A stretch of DNA of 64,000 nt from Hymenopellis radicata. Lineage: Eukaryota > Basidiomycota > Agaricomycetes > Agaricales > Physalacriaceae. The notes under the pieces are model-generated. The model was not told the DNA's origin. It ran no database searches and saw only the letters and a program-made list of their open reading frames with translations. This document shows, piece after piece, positions 58,945-64,000 of this stretch. The position numbers were made by a program, and so were the translations under genes. Within the stretch, counting starts at the first letter, position 1. Each line of letters opens with the position of its first letter. The stretch is taken from NCBI GenBank assembly GCA_015501595.1, contig JADNRX010000090.1, forward strand, positions 105,448 to 169,447, in the 5' to 3' direction.

Positions 58945-59895
58945 TCTTACCGTCAAGAGTATTTTCTTGGAAAGCTATGAAACGTACAAGTGAGTGTCGC
59001 ACAATCAATGGCGTCCCTTGGAGCGCGAGAGCGCACCGTTGACCCGACTGAAAGGACGTACGCATGGGGTCACGATGATCCAACGCCCGAGAGCAAGTCC
59101 TTCTTTGATGGTCTAATGGTTGGGGCGCGTCTATCGTGGATGCCATGAGCATGATGGTATGTCGTTATCAATCCTCTTCTGATAAGCACTCTCATCATCG
59201 ATGGGCTTCGACACAGTGAGTATCATTGACCGAATACTACATAGAACATGACTAAACCTAGGGCAGGACCTCTTGGATGAAGCCGTCGATTTTGCCTCCA
59301 AGATAGATTTTAGTTCAAGTATTGAAGACGGCAGATCGTGTCAGGTATGCTTCGCGCCGGAATACATGCGTGATAAAACGTTCTGAGCGTGATCTTGACA
59401 GTGTCTTCGAAACCGCGTTCCGGTACCTTGGTGGTCTCCTCAGTGTCTAGTATCTACAAGCTCCGTAGCGAAAAAGATGCCGCACTATTAGTATTGAAAA
59501 GGGCGCAATCGCATAGAGTTGAAACTGTACGTCACTTTACTTGATATGCAAACATGTTCTCAGATTCCCGACAGTTCAACACTGCTGAAGCAGGAACGGT
59601 AAGTGGTATCTTGCTCTGTTCGTTGGAACAACGTTGATTTCATCCTCTTTCAGCTTATTCTTGAATGGGCGACGCTCAGTAAACATACTGGCAACGACAC
59701 CTATGAGCTAGCAGAGAAGTCCTTGCCGAACTACCGTCCCTGGCACTCCCAGGCCTAGCCGCACAGGGCATCGACCCAACAACTGGGGGAGTTTGTCAGA
59801 GCATGGTAAGTTATTGCAATAAGCCACGATTATTCATATCTCATCTGAAAACCCAGAGGTGCTGATAGCTATTCTGAATACCTCTTGAAATACGC
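58945..59895 (+). pseudogene. GH47 alpha-mannosidase gene fragments in transposon
   Basis: Blocks in family order: VKSIFLESYETYK with a GTGAGTG donor (58947-58990), YAWGHDDPTPESKSFFDG (59052-59103), a frame-shifted WGASIVDAMSMM (59114-59155), QDLLDEAVDFASKIDFSSSIEDG (59266-59333), DSVFETAFRYLGGLLSV (59399-59450), LEWATLSKHTGNDTYELAEKS (59661-59722), PTTGG (59775-59790) and DSYSEYLLKYA (59860-59893). Introns seem retained, and stops and shifts occur throughout. This is a decayed genomic copy of a class I alpha-1,2-mannosidase (N-glycan trimming) captured by the element, like actin in the first element. Confidence 0.8.
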
Positions 59896-61134
59896 GTGGC
59901 TCGCCGAGCTCGAGGATTCGTTTACCCCCGGCCGCTTCGCCTAAGATCACTCCGGCGCGAAACATGATGTTGCGATGTCGGGGTTTTCGACTGTGACTTT
60001 GAAGGTTATCCGGCATATTGCAGGATATCACCCTGGAGGTGTCGTCTATGCGATGTAGCTCGCTGGCATTCGGTTTCTTGTCTGGTGAGATCTACCAATT
60101 TGGTCAATTTCTTCCTGAACTGAAATACTTCCTCTAGACAACGCCCCGTGTCCGTGTAGTGCATCCTCTCCATCAAGCTCGTTGTTTGCAACAGCGACGC
60201 CAATCTCATCCCCGACAACGATGACGACGACGGCAACTATCAATGCAATTGATAATGTCCTCAGACGTTCCCTATAGCCTCATCGCTGCCTCCACATTCA
60301 TAGCATCCACTTCCCGCCGAGGCATGCCCATCTCCGACCTACGCAGCGACTGCGAAGATACCCCAAGCACGGACGGCGAGTTACCGTCATCCAGATTCAT
60401 AACAGCCAGCCAATATTCAGCGGATGAAGGGTGTCTGCACACGCGTCCCGTACTATGTTCTATCCAGTTTCCTCCAAGCCATCGACTCGACGACTATGAA
60501 GTTACCCGCTGAGTTGGAGGACCTTACCCTCTACGTTCTCGCAGCACCTTCAGTTTCTCAGCGACCCCCTTTGCCATGACATTGGCTATTCTGGGTGATG
60601 CTGCGGGGAAGCCACAAAGGCACGATGCAAGCAGGCACTAGGTGAGTCTCGTGGCATCGATGTGAGAACGCTGTCTCATTCACATATCTAGGCGCCAAAC
60701 CGTACTGTCACTTCACGAGCGCAGCGGCCTGCGCCGCTGACTCACGTTGGTCGACTTCCTTCTGGTGTTGAGTATCAATGAGGCGAGTCGAAGCAGACAG
60801 CGAGTCGCGGATTCCGTATGTTTTGGATTTTGTTCGATTGTCACTTCACTCACTCGCGTTATGTCCAGTGTCTTGAACCAGTCTCGACTCACGACCGCAT
60901 ACTTGGCTCATGTCCCTCGCGTCGAGTTTTCTTTATTTTGTTAGTACGAGTTAGTTCGGCCGTAGGAAAAGAACTATTTCTTATTAGAGCGAGTGATACC
61001 GCGACAAGTGACAGAAAGACACGAGGCGCGCAAGGTAACGACGGAGCTGAAAGACGGTAGTAATGGGAAGTACCGAGACAGTAATGTGAGTCCGATTGGA
61101 CTCTGCGGAATGTAAGTACGAACGGGGGATGGTG

Positions 61135-61475
61135 GAGGAGTATGCGATGCATAGAATGAGGGCAGCGCGATGGATGGTGTGGGCTCTCAAGAGGCATGGA
61201 TGCGGCACCAACGATGAGTGATGTCCGGGGTTGCGATGCGTGGTGCATCGAAGAGGATGCATGGCGGGATGGAGGGGGAATGCATGTTTCGGCGGCAGCG
61301 ATGCATGTTAGGGCTCTGATACGATGCATGGTATGACCGACGCGAAGCATGGTGTGGCCGCCGCCCATGCATGGTATGGCTGGGGACCATGCACGGTATG
61401 GCCGGGGACCATGCATGGCGTGGCCGGCGCCGTGCATGTGCCTGACCGAGGTCTTCTAATAACGAGGTAATTTGA
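61135..61475. repeat. Right subterminal region of second element, ATGCATGG-rich
   Basis: Aligns with 52826-53100 of the first element (GAGTATGCGATGCATAGAATG, GGCAGCGCGATGGATGG, TCAAGAGGCATGGATGCGG, CCTGACCGAGGTCTTCTAAT). Between 61320 and 61440 a degenerate GGTATGGCCGGGGACCATGCAT repeat is the inverted counterpart of 57728-57895. Confidence 0.82.
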
Positions 61476-61727
61476 CTTATTCCAACAAGGATCCTCTCTG
61501 TATTTACTTCTACGCCTCGTGATTTTGACCGAGTAATGTCTGCATCTGAAGGTGCGGTTCCGCTAAGAAAAGAGCAACTCGGGTATCTGGGATAATGGGA
61601 GCACCTTCCCAACTGCCTTCAATCCTTCCTCATGTACACAGAAACAATTATGGTACCAGCGCGCTGCCCCAAGCCCTTTTTCAACACGAAGAGCCACCTT
61701 TGAATAAGTAAAATTTTCAGCCCATCG

Positions 61728-62813
61728 TCATCGTCGCAAGCACCATCCATGAACTGTCGCTCTAACTTCCTCTGAGCCAGGATCATCAGGGAACATAGGC
61801 TAGAGACAACTCAGTCAATGAATTCAACTGTTGAAGAGAAGCCGTACAGGGAACTTTTGCGTCACGATCTCCTCGCACGTCCACCCTTTATCGCGCGCCT
61901 TGGAGAAGAACTCCATGTCTTTATGCGCAAGGTGTGGTCGATGGTGCGTATAAAACACCAAGACGCGCGAGGTATTCGAGGTATCTAATGACCTTTCGCA
62001 TGTACTCAGCAGTGCGTCGTGCTGGATGTATGAGGCTACCAATTAGTCGAAGCCAGAACCAAGGAGACCATGATATCTAACCTGAGAGTGATTGAAAATT
62101 AGGTCCGATAGTATGATGACATGAAAGCGACTGCTCTCAGGGAGTACATCTAATAACGGCTGTACCGATTGACCCCATATGTATCCCTATATAACGCATA
62201 TCGGTGAACACCTATACTATATAGGACAAACATGATTGATAGAACTTTACCTGAATTGAGACGTGATCCGTGTATTGGGAGAGGACATTCGTTTCCACGT
62301 TGTATGTCAAGTTCTTCACAAGACTGTCGTCGGGATAATCGGTCACAACGACCTAAGAACAAGAATTTTAGCAACGAGAGCGTAGACGGACGCGGGACGC
62401 ACCTTGCCTGCGCCATTATTGAGGGTAACGATAGAGGGTAAAGCCCCACCGGCACCCAACTCGAGAACATTACCACCCGCATATAGCTCAGTGTGGTGAT
62501 CCAGGTATGTAGCCAGCGCGAGTGCCGCATTCCACCTACACTTGAATGAGCAATCCGTTTGAAATGTGTTGACCATGCTACGCACTTACAAGTGGTGCGC
62601 CAGAGCGGGTGTGATCCAACGAGTCGTATCTTCAGTTCATTCCAGTCCTTGTTCGGTGGGTTTTCGCGTTTATAAACAGAAAAGGTTGGCTCTGGAGAGG
62701 GAGGACGAGGAGGTTCCTGCAAACCTTTGGGAGTTAATAAATGGTGGATGAGATGTCATTACACTGACAGGAAACATAGAGCCCAAGGACAGGACATCTT
62801 CCGTATCGGACAT
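61728..62813 (-). CDS. EFM7: EFM7/NNT1-type protein methyltransferase
   Basis: Seven-beta-strand lysine/N-terminal methyltransferase; the yeast homologue modifies translation elongation factor 1A. Minus strand: start MSDTEDVLSLGSMFPVS (62813), PRPPSPEPTFSVYKR, LKIRLVGSHPLW, WNAALALATYLD, the SAM-binding motif NVLELGAGGALPSIV, VVVTDYPDDSLVKNLTYNVE, YIWGQSVQPLL, HVIILSDLIFNHSQ, HDALLSTCERSL, VLVFYTHHRPHLAHKDMEFF and a last exon PMFPDDPGSEEVRATVHGWC ending at 61728. One base is missing near 62601 (HPLW/AHHLWNAA). About five introns. The family is clear from GSHPLWxHHLWNA and HHRPHL signatures; the exact target in this fungus is inferred. Confidence 0.87.
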
Positions 62814-63111
62814 GACGACGCTCTTGCTAAAGCAATGCGGAAGTCAAAGTGGTCGTTCGAGAAGAAGATGAAGATCGATCGCGAAAAACGGCCGGAAGTT
62901 CGGACCGTCAATCATATAGTCTTCAAGTTACGCAACCATAACACGTCTACATTGTGTGTACACAATACTTACAACCTCTACATGAGTACTAAGGTATTCT
63001 TGCTTTAGATATCACAATTTAAGAATATGAATAACTGCCCTGCAGCAATCTTTACTTACGAGGGCGAAATCACAGCGAACCTCGCAATCTATAGTTTACT
63101 TGCCGTCACGT
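62814..63111. other. Intergenic, EFM7 upstream / AONS downstream
   Basis: No gene recognised. A 93-codon plus-strand frame (62727-63008) overlaps the EFM7 start region antisense and shows no family resemblance. Confidence 0.4.
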
Positions 63112-64000
63112 TCAAGCTCTGCAGACTGAGGCTTGAATCTCCTCTTTGTTCCGCGATGACTTCCTCGCCCAGCTGATCATGCCATTGATAAGACGATCGA
63201 GCTCTTCCTTCGTATTTCCGCGTGCAAGCACACGCGAACGCGATCTTTTCCTTTCGGGACAGTGGGCCAAGTTATTGGACGTGCATTCATAGCTCGGGCA
63301 TAGAGATACGCAGATAGTTTGCGAGGATACGGGTCATAATGGGGATGATTGGTGACGTTTCCAAGTGAGGGGTAACGAGAGAACGTCTGCGGGTATGTGG
63401 ATCAGACGACTGGAAAGTGTTCCAGTAAAGTAGAGGGAATTATTGAGTAGCTTTTGGGATAGCTTCTGTGCTGTTCCATCAACAAGCATATCGAACGAAG
63501 AGTCTGCGGCAACGATGTTGGAAAAGCTGAGAGACGTTGTGTATATCAGGGAGCGCGCGTAATTGAGCATGTAATCCCGGATGAGAGTGGTCAGAACAAC
63601 AGCTATGCTTGAAATAAGACAATGATGTACAAGGGGGGATGCAGACTACTCACCGCCTGTGGCAGCCAAACCTTTCCCAAAAGTGTGCAGACGAGCCAAG
63701 ACTTTTGACTCGAGTCCCATCATAGCAACACGCCCTCGTCCTTGAGGACCGTATATACCAGTTGAATGCGCCTCATCAACGATGAGGTAGCCATTGCCAC
63801 GCGGTAGCAATTCTTGTAGAATGTCGATTATCTCTTGCAGTGGCGCGAAAGTGCCATCCATACTATACAAACTTTCCACCGCTACGAATACGCTGGTATC
63901 TCCGCGCACGAGGGATGGTCTTTCCAGACAGAGTTGAAGGAGAAGCTTCCGGAACGCCTGCATTGAATTATGGGGAAGGAATATTGGGCGTCGCGAGCGC
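63112..64000 (-). CDS. PLP-dependent AONS-family acyl transferase, partial
   Basis: Minus strand, 5' part beyond the right edge of the window. Class II aminotransferase-fold enzyme of the alpha-oxoamine synthase family (BioF/KBL-like). From an acceptor at 63957: SVFVAVESLYSMDGTFAPL, GYLIVDEAHSTGIYGPQGRG (PLP-binding Asp and the following His), VLARLHTFGKGLAATGG (the PLP lysine in TFGKG), an intron, then AVVLTTLIRDYMLNYARSLIYTTSLS, FDMLVDGTAQKLSQ, a less clear region near 63180-63360 and a last block KEELDRLINGMISWARKS ending at 63112. Fungal relatives act in biotin or specialised sphingoid/polyketide metabolism; the acceptor substrate cannot be told from this part. Confidence 0.82.

Larger units (their letters stand above)
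57690..61475. mobile_element. Second Pack-like element carrying GH47 fragments
   Basis: The left end has ACCTCGATATTAGAACACGT then CGGCCAGGCAC; the right end, inverted, has TACCTCGTTATTAGAAGACC then CGGTCAGGCAC. Both match the inner part of the terminal repeats of the 5-kb element at 48200-53249, and the right subterminal 250 bp (61135-61475) also match that element. Subterminal tandem repeats of about 22 bp occur at both ends in inverted orientation. The interior carries GH47 alpha-mannosidase pieces. Exact outer ends and target duplication were not found, so the element may be terminally truncated or diverged. No transposase recognised. Confidence 0.72.

Noticed and set aside
62727..63008. 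93-codon plus-strand frame rich in Lys/Arg
   Set aside because: Overlaps the start of EFM7 on the other strand and matches nothing recognisable.

Overview
The window is nuclear DNA of a filamentous fungus, most likely a mushroom-forming basidiomycete (Agaricomycetes). The genes are split by many short GT-AG introns (mostly 45-60 nt). Several protein types are typical of Agaricomycetes: a DUF6593-like protein, an F-box-like protein of the LPxDIARxIFE kind, a seven-helix membrane protein family and a HxD-type kinase-like family. There are no operons, and I found no rRNA, no convincing tRNA and no CRISPR array.

Layout. 0-5.3 kb: a secreted tannase/feruloyl esterase, two decayed tandem cytidine deaminase copies and a DUF6593-like gene. 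5.3-16.3 kb: almost no recognisable genes, but an unusual array of about 16 short tRNA-A-box-like hairpin repeats (6.5-9.9 kb). 16.3-31.7 kb: housekeeping genes RPF2 (ribosome assembly), FZO1 (mitofusin) and TMA46 (CCCH protein), plus a 5'-incomplete carboxylesterase, a decayed leucine-zipper gene, an F-box-like gene, a small nuclear-type hypothetical gene and a broken kinase-like gene. 31.7-39.0 kb: a hAT-type MITE, a secreted epoxide hydrolase, uracil phosphoribosyltransferase (with its 3' end duplicated) and a medium-chain NADP-dependent reductase.

39.2-56.3 kb is the most interesting part. It looks like a specialised-metabolite gene cluster: a DMATS-type aromatic prenyltransferase, an AMP-dependent adenylate-forming enzyme, an MFS exporter and a cytochrome P450, with MFS and P450 sharing a divergent promoter region. 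Transposons have damaged it. The neighbouring seven-helix membrane protein gene has a 449-bp MITE with a perfect 8-bp target duplication in an exon. The MFS gene is cut in two by a 5.05-kb terminal-inverted-repeat element that carries a degenerate, intron-containing actin gene fragment. A second, related element (about 57.7-61.5 kb) carries pieces of a GH47 alpha-mannosidase gene. These two elements behave like Pack-type transposons, i.e. non-autonomous DNA transposons that pick up host gene fragments. I propose them, with the damaged prenyltransferase cluster, as the main novelty of the window.

56.4-64 kb: a C-terminal fragment resembling the ribosome-biogenesis protein NOC1/MAK21, homocysteine S-methyltransferase, the second Pack-like element, an EFM7/NNT1-type protein methyltransferase and, running off the right edge, a PLP-dependent AONS-family enzyme.

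Caution: about ten otherwise good genes need exactly one extra base, each time within or beside a short homopolymer, to stay in frame. That pattern suggests consensus errors in the assembly at least as much as true pseudogenes. Splice sites were placed by eye using GT-AG signals, frame and family knowledge.
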